From Antedon mediterranea (taxonomy: Eukaryota > Echinodermata > Crinoidea > Comatulida > Antedonidae): a stretch of 64,000 nt of DNA. Both the position numbers and the translations under genes were made by a program. A model generated the notes under the pieces. That model was given only the letters and a program-made list of their open reading frames with translations. It ran no database searches and had not been told where the DNA came from. Position 1 is the first letter of the stretch. Every line of letters starts with the position of its first letter. Of the stretch, positions 1 to 20,789 are shown piece after piece. The stretch lies in NCBI RefSeq assembly GCF_964355755.1, contig NC_092674.1, positions 19,928,001 through 19,992,000 on the forward strand, given 5' to 3'.

Positions 1-694
1 TTTATGGAAGTTTCAGAGAAATTGGTAATTAATCATTCTTTTATGAGTGTTTAATTGCTGTCTTTCTGGATTTAGCCAGGTTTCAGAGGCTGTAGTTGAC
101 CCAGCAAATGTGTAGGCACACTTTGGGACTGTATAGTGACCTTTCAGATATAATAAACAAAAGATTTTAATGTATGCAAATTATGCTACTTTTGTGCAAA
201 AAGTTAAATTGTAAAACTGTTATCTGGTGCCATTTATTTTTCGTAAATGTTTTATTGGTTTGAGGATGCGTCTCAATTCTCAGCAAGTTCTGGGTGCTTA
301 AATCCAACTCCGACAGCATTGTACAGCGGGGCTCTTTAGGCTTTAGATATTTCATAAACACTATTGGTAGCTTGGTGGTATTGCCAGCTTGGTGGTATTG
401 CCAGCTTGCTAATTTCATGGTCTTGCATTAAAACCCTGATTCTGTTAATGTACTAGGACACCAAAGACGAATAATATTATCTATTGCACACTGTATTTTA
501 GTTCATTACGAAAGTTCATTTGACCATACTAATGAAATATGAAATATTTTAATGATGCAAGTAGTGTGTTTTGAAGCAAACTAACTTGGTTCTTTGCCAG
601 TAGTACTATTTTTGGTGGTGGTTTCATTATTGCTGAATTAGTCATTTCTTAGAAGAGATCAAGATTACCAATAGACATCCAAAGTTTTCTACGG

Positions 695-1580
695 TCCGTC
701 CTGTTTCTGCTGCAACTGCTCAAAATACGGTATAAAAATACGGTATAAAATACGGTATTTTTTATACCGTATTTTTTAGTACCCCGTTTCTGCTAACAAT
801 ACTTCTTGGGTGGTCGTGTTAAATTTCATCCTTTTTACCCAAATTGCCATTCATTTATTTGGTCAATAATTAAAAGTCGCAATAAAGGAAGTTTTACGTC
901 TCACTTTCAACAGCCTAGCCCTAGTGATAGAGATGTTGTGAGAGCACAGAAAACATTGTAATGGGGACAAGTAATTCCTTCCCTTTCCGAGTTATTGTCT
1001 TTTACAATCTTTTACTGCTTTCGCAGGCTCTTCAGCTTTGAATTTACTTGCTTTGGAGTCTATTCCGTACTCTTGCTTTATTTTTTTAGAAATGTCTTTA
1101 TAAATGTGGTTGTCCCTTTTATTACCTTTTAGTTGGCCGGACATTTTAGCTTCCCCATCCCCTCCTTCCCCACCCCCTCCTTCCCCATCCCCTCTTTCCC
1201 CATCCCCTCCCCCTCCTTCCCCACACAGATTTATATAGTAAATACTGTGACGTCTTCGCTCCACATTTTCGACGAATATCTATACACGTGTGTAAAACAG
1301 CTGACAGCGACAGAAAATAAAAACACGATGTTGACCTCATGTCACAGGTAAAAAAAAAATACGGTATTTTTTATTGGCAGCAGAAAAGGGTACAAAAAAT
1401 ACGGTATAAATTTGTAAATACCGTATTTTATCCACAAATTTGGTGGGGAAAATACGGTATACAAAATACGGTATTTTTTTTATGAACGCAGTTTCTGCTG
1501 CCAAAAAAATATGGTATATATATACGGTATTCAAAAAATACCGTATAAAATACGGTATTTTCTTGGCAGCAGAAACAGGG
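695..1580. mobile_element. Non-autonomous TIR element with AATACGGTAT arrays
   Basis: The ends are inverted copies of CCTGTTTCTGCTGC (700-713) and GCAGCAGAAACAGG (1566-1579). Just inside each end is a cluster of the near-palindrome AAATACGGTAT in both orientations (about 723-775 and 1360-1560), so each arm can fold on itself as well as pair with the other. The GGCAGCAGAAA motif recurs internally near 1376 and 1496. The centre carries a pyrimidine tract and no transposase ORF. Possible degenerate target duplications (TCTACGGT at about 687 and CCTACGTT at about 1581, 6 of 8 matching) would fit an 8-bp class, but this is weak. Confidence 0.55.
1151..1224. repeat. C-rich/G-rich mirror tract (CCCCATCCCCTCCTT)n
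   Basis: About 74 bp of nearly pure pyrimidine on the plus strand, built from runs of three to five C separated by AT, T or TT. The minus strand therefore has more than ten G-runs of three or four with short loops, the classic pattern for G-quadruplex potential, and also H-DNA potential. Open frames across it are composition artefacts. Confidence 0.8.
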
Positions 1581-2042
1581 CCTACGTTACCTTATTTGAC
1601 TTGACACTTGATCACCAACTATACTGAGCTGATTTGATTTTACATAAGAGTACATTTTGTGGAAGCCTAGAGGTGACCAAAACTTGGTCTTTCAGTTGGT
1701 CACAGACAGCCCATCCAAAAATACAGTATGAACAAAAACTCTTGTCTTTGAGTCAGTTACAGTTTTAGAAGTCCCTCTCAATGAGTATGGATTACTTTAG
1801 TTTTGGACTTTGACAAACTTCACTTTAGCAGGCCATCTTCCTAATGTAAATATTCACAGTATTAGTCATGATATAGCTGTTAATATTAGGTGGTTGGGAA
1901 TAAACATTCCTAATAAAATGCACCCTGCTGCTGCCTAGGAATGCAATTTACAACTTTCCATTTCTATATGTAAAGAATTTGTTTATTTTCTCAAACCCAG
2001 TAAAATGGTTAGCTTGTTGCTTGCAGTGTCTTTCATTTTCTC

Positions 2043-2183
2043 CTTTTCGTATAGTTGGGTCTTTTTTCGTACATTTAAGTCTCCCTTTCTTTGTATATTT
2101 AAGTCTCACTTTTTTTGTATAGTACTTAGTAGAGTCTCCCTTTTCGTATAGTGGGGTCTCTCTTTTCGTATTGAGTCTTGGGT
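2043..2183. repeat. Short degenerate minisatellite, about 22-bp unit
   Basis: Six imperfect copies of a unit like TTTTCGTATAGTNGGGTCTC lie head to tail, with lengths from about 17 to 31 bp. The minus-strand frame through it (Lys/Arg/Thr-rich, with repeated TKKxRLK) is a translation of the repeat and not evidence of a gene. Confidence 0.6.
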
Positions 2184-4840
2184 CTTTGGTCTCTAGTTTC
2201 GAAACACCCAAAATGTGTAAGGTTTAATATAGTTTGATGTGCATTAAAAGTGACCTGAAAAGTGTGTTACAAGTAGACTAGTTAGTATGTCCTAGTTTTC
2301 ATCATTAAAATGTTATTATGCCTATCTCAAAGCCTAGGTCAAATTTAGGTCATGTTAGTATTAGTCAGAAGTAGCAAGTTAAAAGGTGAACATCATCATT
2401 GGCTATATACCAGAAGAGGGATCTTGTTGCCATTGTCATGGTAACCATACTGTACTTTTTATAAACAAGGAAGTAAAATGATGCATTGGTTCTGTTGTGT
2501 CAAGTATGGTATATCACTCAGAATAGCATACAGTATTACTTATGCTTTTTTCTCTTTTAACCTTCATGCACTTGTTCTACCCACACCATTTATGTCAGAT
2601 TTAGGATATGGTTTGGATCATACAATTATGCTGCAATATATATTTGAACAAAATGCCAATGTTTGAATTGTTTCTAACTTTAAACTCTTTACAATACAGG
2701 GGGTTGATAAAAGGAGAAGTGTTTTAAGACATGTTAACTGTACAATAAAATAAATGTTATGAAATGATCTAGAGAAGTACTACATACTGTACACTCTTTC
2801 CCAAGAAAAGGATAAAATGCCATAATATTAAATATACATAATTACAATGGCAATTGTTGTTGGTTATCAATTTAAAGAAACTAAAGAGCTTACAGTTTTT
2901 TTGTTATTAGTTATTATTACAGAATTTACTACCATTAACAAGACATATTTTTTTCAGTTTTTCCTCAACACTATTGGCATTTTAATCTGGTTCCAGCCTA
3001 CCCAAAAGGAATTACATTAATAGCCTAGCCACTGATCAGGATTAGTGGTACAGCAAAATGAAGGTCTCCAGAATTAATGTAGTGAAACAATTCTTTGTTT
3101 CAGTTTGGCCCACACACCCAAAGGCCTTCACCTGTTGCAAACACTGAAATATCACTCTTTACTGACCCCTACATCTTGCTAATTAATTAATCTTGATGTC
3201 ATGTGTAGTTTTGAACATTATACAGTTTGTTCCAAATTTATCAGAATTGCTCTAGAAATGATTTGCTTCAGTACATGCTATATCTACTGACTCATACATA
3301 CAGTATATTTGTTAATTAACCAGTTTAATTATTTATTCTTAAACTAACTTTAACAACTTTATAGTAATCACCCATTCCATCTCATTCTAATCTGCTCCTA
3401 CTAATACTATACTCTCACTCTACTTCCTTAAGAATTTACATTGCAAATTACTCATTTACATACACATGTCCTATTGGTATAAGCACTCTAGGCGTTGTTT
3501 ACAGTGTTCTGATGATGAAAATAGTTTCTCGAAACATGTCACATTTACATTTTAAGGCAGTTTGCCTTTTTATTAAATGCCTCGCTATAGTCATCTTAAC
3601 TCGTAAGTTTGGTGGTATTATTCATGATTGCAAATTGTCTTTTTGATTATGTAATTTGCTTACCTTTATTCCATGTACTTATAATTTTTTTTTACTAAAA
3701 CTATACAATCATTTCATGTTTATAATTGTTATTTTCCCTCAACATTCTAAAAATCTTAAAGTAACTTTAACTTATTGTAATCATACATACATTTTGGCAA
3801 ATTGATAAATTTACAAAAAGTTTCAGCTACCTTTGCTCAATTAAAAAGTCTAAACTAGTATGAAAAATGTCCCTACTATACTAGAAAATTGCTGGTTTGC
3901 TGATGTGCTTTTGAGCTCACTTTGTATAATTTACAACTTTCCTAAAAAACTATGTATTCTAACATTACAACTTATAGGATTATAACAAATTATAGAAATA
4001 GTAATTAGTTTGTAGAATGTACTATATTAAAAATGACTAATTTGGATTATTTTACACCATTATAGTGTATTTACATTCATTATTAGGTTACCAAATACAG
4101 TTTCCTCTATTAAACAACAATAGAGACTTTACAATAAACAATTGTGTTGCATGTATTGTGTTTAAGCATTGTTCCAAGTCAGAAAGGTGTTCCACAACTC
4201 TCATGAGTATTGTTTGCAGCTTAAATTGACTAACCACAGAAACGCACAGCACTGAATACAACTACAAGTAAAACAGCGTATCTAAATTGTAATCTTATAA
4301 AGTCCATGAATGCTGGACCAGTACAGATTCCACCATCCAGCTAATATCTGGAACCCACTTTTCTACTCTATTTCTCTTACTAAAATGCAATGGAACTTAT
4401 ACTATAAGTTATAGTATATGATAAAACCTATAATAAATATATATAGAAAGGTTAATAAATGATAATAGTGAATAGCTTAGTGGTCATAATCAGCTGGTAG
4501 TGTTTTGTGGTTTGTTTTATTCTGGTTACAGTTTAGTTTTGTCATCAAATAACTAATACAACTTTGTATTGCACTTCTGAAAAACTGTAATCTTCAGCTT
4601 TGTTCATTAACCTTGAATAATGAAAGAAGTAACAAACTGCTATCATGCAAACTAATAATCATAAATTAATTGGTTTATCATATATGTATACAATTTTTAA
4701 GACTGAAAATATTAACTAATCAGCATTTCTTGTTCAATTTTTCATATATTTAATAATACGTGTCGCGCTTAATACTTTACTATCTTTAAATCGCTTCACA
4801 TAGGAATTCACATGATCACCCCAACCATTTGTATTTGTAC

Positions 4841-4940
4841 AAACATGTATGGAAACATATGTTGCAGCTAGTAATCAGTGCAGTTTGATCTTACCAGGTA
4901 CCCATTTGTACACCTTGGTGAGGAGAGAACATTGGAATCT
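4841..4940. mobile_element. SINE fragment in YAP1 intron
   Basis: The stretch from TATGGAAACATA through GGTACCCATTTGTACACC to GAGGAGAGAACATTGG matches, with substitutions, the body of the SINE at 46575-46680, which has ATGGAAACATACTCCC followed by GGGTACCCATTTATACACC. Only the non-tRNA body is present here; no A or B box is seen. An open frame starting at 4849 is therefore repeat sequence. Confidence 0.55.
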
Positions 4941-5018
4941 ACAATTTAATTTTATGTTTCATTCTGTGTATTTTCTTTCAAAGAAAAATGTTTTTTATTT
5001 TTCAGTTTCATCCCTTAA

Positions 5019-11904
<6,886 letters not shown>

Positions 11905-14900
11905 GGTGATCTAAATCAATAAATTACTTTTGTATTATATACTATTTTATAAGAAATAAGGGAAAAACAACTGGTTAGTATCTTCAACACCAGAATTAAA
12001 ATCTGTAAATTGAGTTCCAATACTCTTTATTTAAATGTTAAATTAACTGGAACTTCAGTTAATGTGGATATATTTTCTATGCAAAGTAAGATAACTTTGA
12101 GTGAGCTGAAGTTGTATTTATTCTGTAGTCTCATCATGAGGTGTACATCCCATGTTATCTTTATTCATTCAAATTGTCCATAGCTGTTTGTACTTAATTA
12201 CAATTGTTGTATCAAAATACAGATTGGAAATGGTGTTAACCAATCATAGAAGCTATTTGCCTAAAACCTCAGGATGATAAATTCAGTAGGATGAATAATA
12301 ATAGAGCCACACCAAAGCACAAAAAAGCTGATTTGAATCAAGTAACATTTTAAAACTGTATATTAATTTATATAATTATAACCATTTTAATATGCCATTA
12401 TTTTAAGAATGATAGCCTTGATGCCATTATTTTAGACTGATGTGTATAATTATACAATTATGTCTCGATCTGTTGTCTGTAACTCTGAAAAAGCAATAAC
12501 AATTAACAAATAGTACTAACTCAATAATTAATTTGTAGATGTACTTAGTTATGCAAAAATATTAGTTTAGTGTCATATACTGTATGCCTATGAATTATTT
12601 AACATTATATTGAATCATCGGCAAAACCTTGGGTAAACCTTGTATCTTGCAACTTATATGCACTCTCATCATTACATTCAATGTTATTTGCAGCTTTTAC
12701 AAGAACAAATTGCCGTTTGTAAACAAGCACAATTCACAAAATAGAATTGTCAACACAAACTGGGAAAATATGCCACAAGCACATGGGCGTGGATTGCAAA
12801 ATGCAAGAATTTTTTCAAACTTAAAGGCATTTGAAAATATAAGAATTTTTACATATACTAATTTTAAGAAACTGGAGTTGCTTAAAACTGTACTGAATTT
12901 GCCTTCCATCTAAATAGTAGAATTGAATGTAGCCTGTTATTTTCATCTTATTGTCAATTCCATCCAGTGTTATGTATCACCTTGAAAACTCATTCCTTGA
13001 ACAACAATCTTGGCAGTTTTGTTTATAAATGAAGCAATAAATAAAAATAAATAACAAATAATAAATTACTTCAATCCATATTTTATTCTATTATGATTTT
13101 TTTTTAAATATTAATAATTTTTTGTTTGGGTGCAAGTACAAAGTTTGAGTTTATTTGATGTTTATGTGCTCTCTTAAACTTTACAGTTAATAATACTTGC
13201 CTGGAGGTGCCAGTGTTTTTGGTTTTATGGAAACTGTCTGATTTCATGTGAAGTTGATGTATTGGTTTTCCTCCCTCTGCCAGCTGTTACCTTGTAGATG
13301 ATGTGATTTGTTGCCCAGGTGTTGCTGTCTGTAATTTTACTCCAAAATATGACCTTTTTCAGCTTGCTTCTTCTTAAAGGTCACGTCATCATTGAAAGTT
13401 TCAGAGATAATATCAACCTTTAATTTTTGTTTATTTGATTAACTTTTTTGTTTTTCTTGGCTCTTGATACACACCAATCACACTTGCATCCAAGACAGTT
13501 ACCCGCTATATTAATTATAAAATTTCTTACTTGATTACATTATTTATTAAAACTTAAGTTAAAAGTTGAAAGAACATAGTTGTATGTTATGATTTTACTT
13601 TGAGTTGCAGCTATAATTGATGATGTCTCTTGATGATAAACTAACCAATCACAACTTGTCTTTGATTACATCATCATCTTATATCTACCTCATCTTCACA
13701 AAAACAATATTATTGGCATCAAAAACCCATTTAAATTAATACAGTAATTTATACTATTCACATGGTTGTTGGTTAGTTTTTTATATTTTACTTAGCTGTC
13801 TTCTTTCCTACTTAATAAATGTCCACCTTCTTGATTTGTAATTACTGGACCATGCTAGAAGGAAACTGGTTGAACTTTGACATCTTAAAGGTGACTGAAT
13901 GATTACCAAATATGGATTGAGTATTGGTAGGAGGTAGATGGAGAAGTGTGTTGATTTCGCATGTGTTGCTTAGCAAGGGTAGTGTAGTGGTCCACTGCGT
14001 CATGTTTGAAATTTGATATCATGTAGGCTAAACATCCATCTAAAGAAACTGGCATGCATTTTGAAAGCTTAGCTAATTTGGCTACAGCTCATTCTTAATG
14101 CTTGTTAGAGTGTTTTGCATCTGATAAAACTTTGAGGAGCCAGAAGTCATTACGTAGTGCATAAATATTAGATAAACGCAATAAACAATCTTCACCTTAT
14201 GTATTCTAAAGTACAACAGCAAATTTGATTTAACTTGTGATTTCATGTTTGTTTTTTTTCCATATATAATATATTGTTTAAATAATAATATACATACATT
14301 TTATATATTAATATATGATCTTAAGATGAATACTATTTTAATTGGAAATTATTACCTGATTAGCAATTCCTATGTTATAATATAAAAAAGTTGTGTAGCA
14401 CCACCACCTTTAATTAATCATATTTAATCCTAAGTCATATTTTAAATTATATTTTATTTCTTGAATGTCAAACTATTTTCAACTAAAATTTCCACTACTT
14501 TCCCAAACTACACTTTATCATTCCTTTATTCTCATTCCATTTTGATTTATTTATTTCACTCTAATTTATTTTACTTTAGTTTCAATGCTTTTTTTGGAGT
14601 TTGTCTTGTTTTATTATAACGAACAAAATAACTTTTATAATTAATCATTAAACATATGTATACATTGATCTGTTCTGTGACGAAACAACACTTAATGCTT
14701 AGTCGTAAATAAACAGTATAAATATGACAATGTTGCACACTTAACGTTACGTATACGTCTGTTTAAGCACTAAAAGATATAAACACCATTTAGTAATTAA
14801 TCATTAAAATAATGATTGCAAGTCGCAGCCAACATCGCGGCAATAAACAACGTTTCAATAAAACATGACAAGGTTTTAACTCCTAAAACCTAAAGATTAG

Positions 14901-17900
14901 AAATCCATTTTCCTTATTCATATTTATTTTAATAATTTCATATAATACTAGTGGATACAGAGACCTTTAATGGATTACTCATTTTATGTTTTCGGTGATA
15001 ATTTACAATGTTAAATGAGGGAAATTTTCACTGAAATTTAACTTAGATTTATGGCAGGACATTTTGAAATAATAATTTTGGTACATAGATAAGCCGTCTA
15101 ATTCCCAGTGCATTTATTAATATATATTCAAAACTGTAAAATCAGGAAATATAACTTCATCCAACTAATGTCAATTGCATACGAAAATAAAACTTTTTCA
15201 ACTTCTTAATTCATGAAGGGTGTTTTTGTATGTAATGTTCTTCTGATGACTTTTAAATATCAATTTCAACCTGTTAGAAAGTTCAGGTTAAACAAAATGA
15301 ATAAACAGTAAGTTTCAGCATAACAAAATGTTCAGAATAATGATAATGTGTCTGTGAACAATAGAAACCATGTAATGCAATACTAAATTTGTTTTTCTTT
15401 CTTTATTGCTTTTTTGAATGAAGTTTTCTATTTTAAAATAACACATGATATAAAGAAATATGATTATCTATACATAAGTAACATTGTCTTTACGCTTCTA
15501 AGAATCGACATTTACTGTAATTCCCAGTCTTGGCCATACTTATACACCAACATTGTCTAATCTCTGCTTAGACCTTGAGTAACTCACCTAGGGCAAGAAA
15601 CATGTGGTATTCATCACTAGACTACCACTGATTTAGAACCAACCAACATGGTGGATACTATAACATTACACAGGCCATATTTACATGATCATAATATAAA
15701 AGCATTTATAATTACATAAATGATGTGTTTATTTGTTATTGTTTTAGACCAGTCTCTAACAGTTTAGATATGTACAGTACAAGCAAAGTACTGTACTTAC
15801 TTTCTTGTACTTTGGTGTATTCAGATTTAATTTTTATAGCAACTCTTGCAGTATAGCATTTTTTTCCCTTTTTCCTCGTTGTGTTTGCCCTTATTTACAA
15901 TTTTTGTTTCATTTAGGGAATAACAAATCTTTCAGTTAGGTTTATTGCCTAATAGATTTTATTATGTTTAGCTTGAATGTTTCCTTAAATGACTCTGACT
16001 CTATTCTTTGATATTATTAATTGTAAAAACACATTTTAATTGATCCAGTACAGTCTAGTACCTAATGTAGAATGACAAGATTGTACCTCTATTCCAGCAT
16101 TGTTTTGAAATTGATTAAATTTAATAGTCTATAAAATATCTACAATTATACTTATTATGAACAAATCAAAACTGCCAAGAATTGTAGCCCAAATCAGATG
16201 AAAATAACAGGTGTTCTTCCAGTTAATTTATGTAAATTAGATTAGCTATGCATGTCTAGAATATCAATATGCAGATTAATAAGTGTGAGCCTTGATGGAA
16301 CAAATGTTTCTTAAAAATTTGATTCAAATACTGGTTTTTGTTTCTTGCTTGCAATCAAGTTTGATATTGTTTTAATTGAACATTGAGATGAAATAATTGC
16401 TGCTTTGGTTTAATAACTCTTGATTCACCATAAGAAAAAGGAGATCATCTATTTTTCGGGAATATTGTGGTAAGCTTGGATGATCTTTAGGGCGTGTTTG
16501 TGTGCGTGTGCGAACTACAATGCAATTTTACAGTTTGCATGTTGTTACCAGTTAAATGTGCCTTGTGCCTTCTTAGATCATACACTGCATTTCGCATTAT
16601 TATTTTGTTGCATTGTTTTTGTGTGGGACTTGTTTTCAACTAATTTTAAATTGGAAATTAATGAAAATCTGATGAATCTACCCTGTAAATATTTAGTATT
16701 TTTCTATGTGAATTTTAAATATTTTTTATATTGTTAATTTTATGCAAACATTTGTTTAATTTTTTTTGTTGGTCGGGTTTATTGTGGTGAAACAATGTTG
16801 TTAGATAGATAGATCTATACACAAGGGTTTTAAGAAAAAATATTTTTTTTTAAATATATAACTAAATCATGTTTACAGGTAGGCAAGATACTGTCCATAT
16901 TAGTACAGTATCATGGAAAAGTTTAGTGATACAGTGTCAGATTATGATGCCTTTATTTTTCCTGACTTTAAAATTAATTCCCCAATAAGAACGTAATTCA
17001 TATTTAATTATTCTTTATATATCATTATAGAACACTTCTTCAATCTGAATTGGAATTTTTAGCAAAACAATCTCTAACAAACACATTTATTAAAGACATT
17101 TGGTGAAGAGGTATGAAAGTTGATGTTTCGAGTGTAAATGTAGTTAAAATGTTCTATTCATGTATAAGTAATGACTTGTTGAAATAATGTTACATAAATT
17201 ATAGCTATTATTGCTTTGTAATTGGTATCAACAAATCATATTTTAAGTGTTTTTAATTGTCTATTGTAATTTATCAGCAATGTATTCATGCCTATTTTAT
17301 TTAAATTTTGACTAATTCATTTTAAATAATTTAATGCTAACAAACTTATTTATTACAAATTATGTTTATTTTAGTATTTAATCTTTATGCGGATTAGTTG
17401 CCATCAACTGTAATAAATTACTTATAATATTAAAATAATGTCGATCACTACTATTTCTGTTTCTAGTAGGACAATATATTATGCTAATTTATGCAAATAT
17501 TTATGCAGACGTTGAATTTAATTTGGACCAAACTTACCAGGAAAAAATGTATATAATAACGAATGCCAATAAATTAAATGTGAAGAAATGCTACAATTAA
17601 TTTGGTCTTCAGAACAATAAAGTTTGATACAATTTCAAGCAATACAGGTGTGACAACCCTTAATTGATTACTATTGGTGGTCAGTTCAAATATCTTCCAT
17701 TTAACAAATATGCAAATAACAGTATCAATATTGTTAATATAATTATATGTTGTGATTTTAAGCATGTGTTTGTATTCCAGTAACTTTACAGAATGCAACT
17801 TTTTTGTGTCCTAAAAACACAGTTGTAAAAATAAAAGCAAAAATAACAAACCATTACAGTAGCAGCCACTATTAAAGTTGTCCCTTTCTGTTGTAGAGTC
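11905..17900. other. YAP1 3' UTR then gene-poor AT-rich sequence
   Basis: The first poly(A) signal candidate AATAAA is at 11918-11923, only 14 bp after the stop; several more lie near 13030-13070, so the 3' UTR may be longer. Beyond that I find no exon-like open frame, RNA gene or clear repeat. Short frames at 12629-12913 and 16480-16737 have no recognisable motifs and look like chance. Confidence 0.55.
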
Positions 17901-18065
17901 AGCTTATATTGAGTACAGTACTCCTATTTAGGGGACACGTTCCAGTGAAACAAACTATGGAAAATGTTTAATACTAAATCAACCACTACTCAGGGGACAC
18001 CCTGTTAAGGGGACACTTGTTTTGGTCCAGGAAGGTTTCTCCTGAATAAGGGTTGTGCTGTATTA
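17900..18065. repeat. Probable dispersed repeat with GGGGACAC motifs
   Basis: AGGGGACACGTTCC, CAGGGGACACCCTG and AAGGGGACACTTG occur at about 17931, 17993 and 18010, followed by TTGGTCCAGGAAGGTTTCTCC. The GC content and repeated block differ from the surroundings, which suggests an interspersed element. I cannot assign a family. Confidence 0.4.
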
Positions 18066-19635
18066 TATATTTTGTATGAGTAGTAATTTTTTCAACCAAG
18101 TATTATGTTTTGTTGCATGCATATCCCATCTCTTACCTTGAAATTTAGTTTTGTTCAGTTTTTTTTTCAAAAATCTGTGATTATTTTAGGTTGGATTGAT
18201 TGTATTGAAATTTATGTATATATTATATATAATATTAATTTCTTTTAAAATTTTATCTTGCATATTATAACATGGAACTGATTATACTGATTGAAGGCTA
18301 TGTTTTAATTCATTTAGTTGCTAATGATAAATTTAAGTATGTTTATTTAATGTTTTTTATTATTGCAGATTAACAAAGAAAGCACTTATTTTTATATTAT
18401 TATTTACAATTTTGTAAAATTAGTAGTTTCATGGGGAGCCTACTACACTCAAATATGATGTGAAATGATTATAGTCCTATTGGTATAATTGCACCCACAC
18501 ATGTATTCAACAGTAAGCTATTACTCGCTCTACAATAAGTAGGCCTACCCAAACCTAACAAAATGTCTATAAAAATGACAACAATTTTTATTCATTAATT
18601 TGTATTTTATTTAAAATATGAACGAACACATTTTTAATAAAAGCATAGTTAATAAAGTATTATTTGCATATGTAATTAGTGTAGTTAAATACGGCTTATC
18701 ATTTGGATTCATCCATTGATTTGTTGTGTAAGAACAAATTTGATTGAAAGCAATAGACTACATCATGTATACAAAACTTTATTGTACAAAAAAAGCCTAC
18801 AGAAAGAGCTGTTTAATGGTCAGTGTCTAAACGACATGATTTCTACGGTTTTGTAAAGCCTACTATAGAAGGTAACATTTAGCAGTTTCTGTACGGTTTA
18901 TCAAAGTGAATTGCCAAATATTGTATAATTGTTAGCGTCCTGTAAAGAAGGAGCTGATATACGTATATATCCATACAGCGTATAGATGAAACAAGGTGTC
19001 AAATTTATACGACAGAATCATGAAAAGAGTTATTGATAGTGATACATTAAGGCAAATGCGTATGCTTGTTTTAGGATTATCATTAAGTACTTGTGACGCC
19101 TTGGGCCAAACACGTTTAACAAGTGTTGCTTCTAAGTAATTTTTAAGTCTCCAATAAAAATATGAATCGTACATAAAAAACAACAATTAGAAACAATAGT
19201 CAAATTCTATCATAAATCATTCTTCAAATTTGTCTCAATAAATAAAGTATTTACGATTTATGTTCCATTTATTACGGTAATAACAAATTTGTGTTGATTA
19301 TTTGGCCTTATGTAATTTATATATTTGGATAAAACTCTGTTCATTTTATTTTGTTGGATTATAACATTTAAAGTTTTCGTTTTACAGTAGTTAACCGAGA
19401 TGGTGATATAATATGGTCCTGCAGATTTTATATTACAATTATGATGTGAACACAGAATTGAAAGCAGTATATTGTTTGTATGTATTTAAGCATTTTACTT
19501 GATGCTACTTAGATGTAGATCTACCTTAACAGTTTTTTTGTGATACCCTGCTTCTAGGAAGGTTTAGGCTGTAAATAAATTGAACATTTTGTACTCGCTT
19601 TATTTTTGTGTTTGATTTATTTAAGCTATCTATTC

Positions 19636-19765
19636 GGTGAATGATAAAAGGACATATTTCAACTCGACTTTACCTCATTGAAATATAACCTTTCATCATT
19701 CACCTCATGGCATTATTTGTACCATTCCACTGATATCATAAACATTCATTATTTGTATATATTAT
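19636..19765. repeat. Hairpin-type dispersed repeat, copy 1
   Basis: GGTGAATGATAAAAGG near 19636 pairs with CCTTTCATCATTCACC near 19690. The loop carries TTTCAACTCGACTTTACCTC, and the block TAAACATTCATTATTTGTATA follows near 19740. The same parts occur in the same order at 20490-20645, which identifies a repeat family. Confidence 0.45.
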
Positions 19766-20489
19766 AACACACATGATTATATTCTTGCAATGGTGATAAT
19801 TAACATGCTTGCCGAAAACATGTTGAGGATTTTTGACATGCTACATTGTTAAAATCAACTTTTGTGCACGCTGTCTTCTAATCCACATACTGCATAAAGT
19901 TAAAGCTCAGGTACAGGCATGAATTTTAAATATAATATCTGGTTAATTGTACATAAATCAAATATTAATTGTAACAAAAATAAAGACGAAAAAACATGAA
20001 TTTCCCTGAATATGGACAAATACAAAATTTCGCAAAATTCTGCCATAAAAACCAGGAAGACTTTTTTTCAGTAGTTAGGTAGTTTAACCTAATGTAATAA
20101 CATGTCTGGTGACTCCCTAGAAGGTGAAAAAAGATAGTGGATATACGGTGGATATAGCATGAAAATAAAAATCTGAAGTTGAATAAAAATACCAGAAATG
20201 TTAAATTCAAGTTATACAATATTACCTATATTTAGTCATCTGATAAAAATTTTTTACCACACCGTAAATTTGCAAAATGTGTGTACAAAAGAATAGAGAT
20301 TTTACTGTGTAATTTGAACTATCTATTTCGTGTAACCCAAATATAATCCCAAAAATTATGAAACAGAGGGGAAACTATAGATCGATAATTATTGGAATAG
20401 AATTTTTTTGCCCGGACCTGGCCTTTTTTTAATGTCCTAGCATCCCGACCTAGCATAAGTCAATGAAATACGTAAAATAAAAGTAGATA

Positions 20490-20645
20490 AATTGAACAAA
20501 TAATGAATGTTTTGTATTCTGTAAATGGAGAGAATATTTTATTCAAAGAAAAATTGACTGCTGTATATTCAACTCGGCTCCGCCTCGTTAAAAATTCATA
20601 AGATATTCTCACCATCCAACTCGTAAACATTCATTATTTGTATAA
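20490..20645. mobile_element. Short MITE-like element, CAAATAATGAATGTTT ends
   Basis: ACAAATAATGAATGTTTTGTA (left) and TAAACATTCATTATTTGTATA (right) are inverted copies about 150 bp apart. Inside is TATTCAACTCGGCTCCGCCT, shared with the copy near 19660. There is no coding capacity. A third, degenerate copy lies at about 61670-61780. Confidence 0.5.
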
Positions 20646-20789
20646 TATTGCATTATTTATATAAATCATATATATCATCTTTATGTTGTTTACCATTGTG
20701 AAATAGCTTCTGGCTAAAGTGTAGCGCAGAACTACCCTTGAACTCTCCCAATAATCACATGAGTTTCTCAATATTTTGTTTCACATCTT

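Larger units (their letters stand above)
18066..20789. other. Gene-poor intergenic sequence
   Basis: AT-rich, with no supported gene. It contains two related hairpin-type repeats, described separately at about 19636-19765 and 20490-20645. The short minus-strand frames at 18932-19186 and 19965-20219 show no known motif. Confidence 0.5.

Noticed and set aside
992-1351. Gly- or Pro-rich frames on both strands
   Set aside because: They are composition artefacts of the C-rich tract inside the TIR element.
12629-12913. 94-codon plus-strand frame with a hydrophobic start resembling a signal peptide
   Set aside because: No homology motif, no splice context and AT-rich composition; likely chance.
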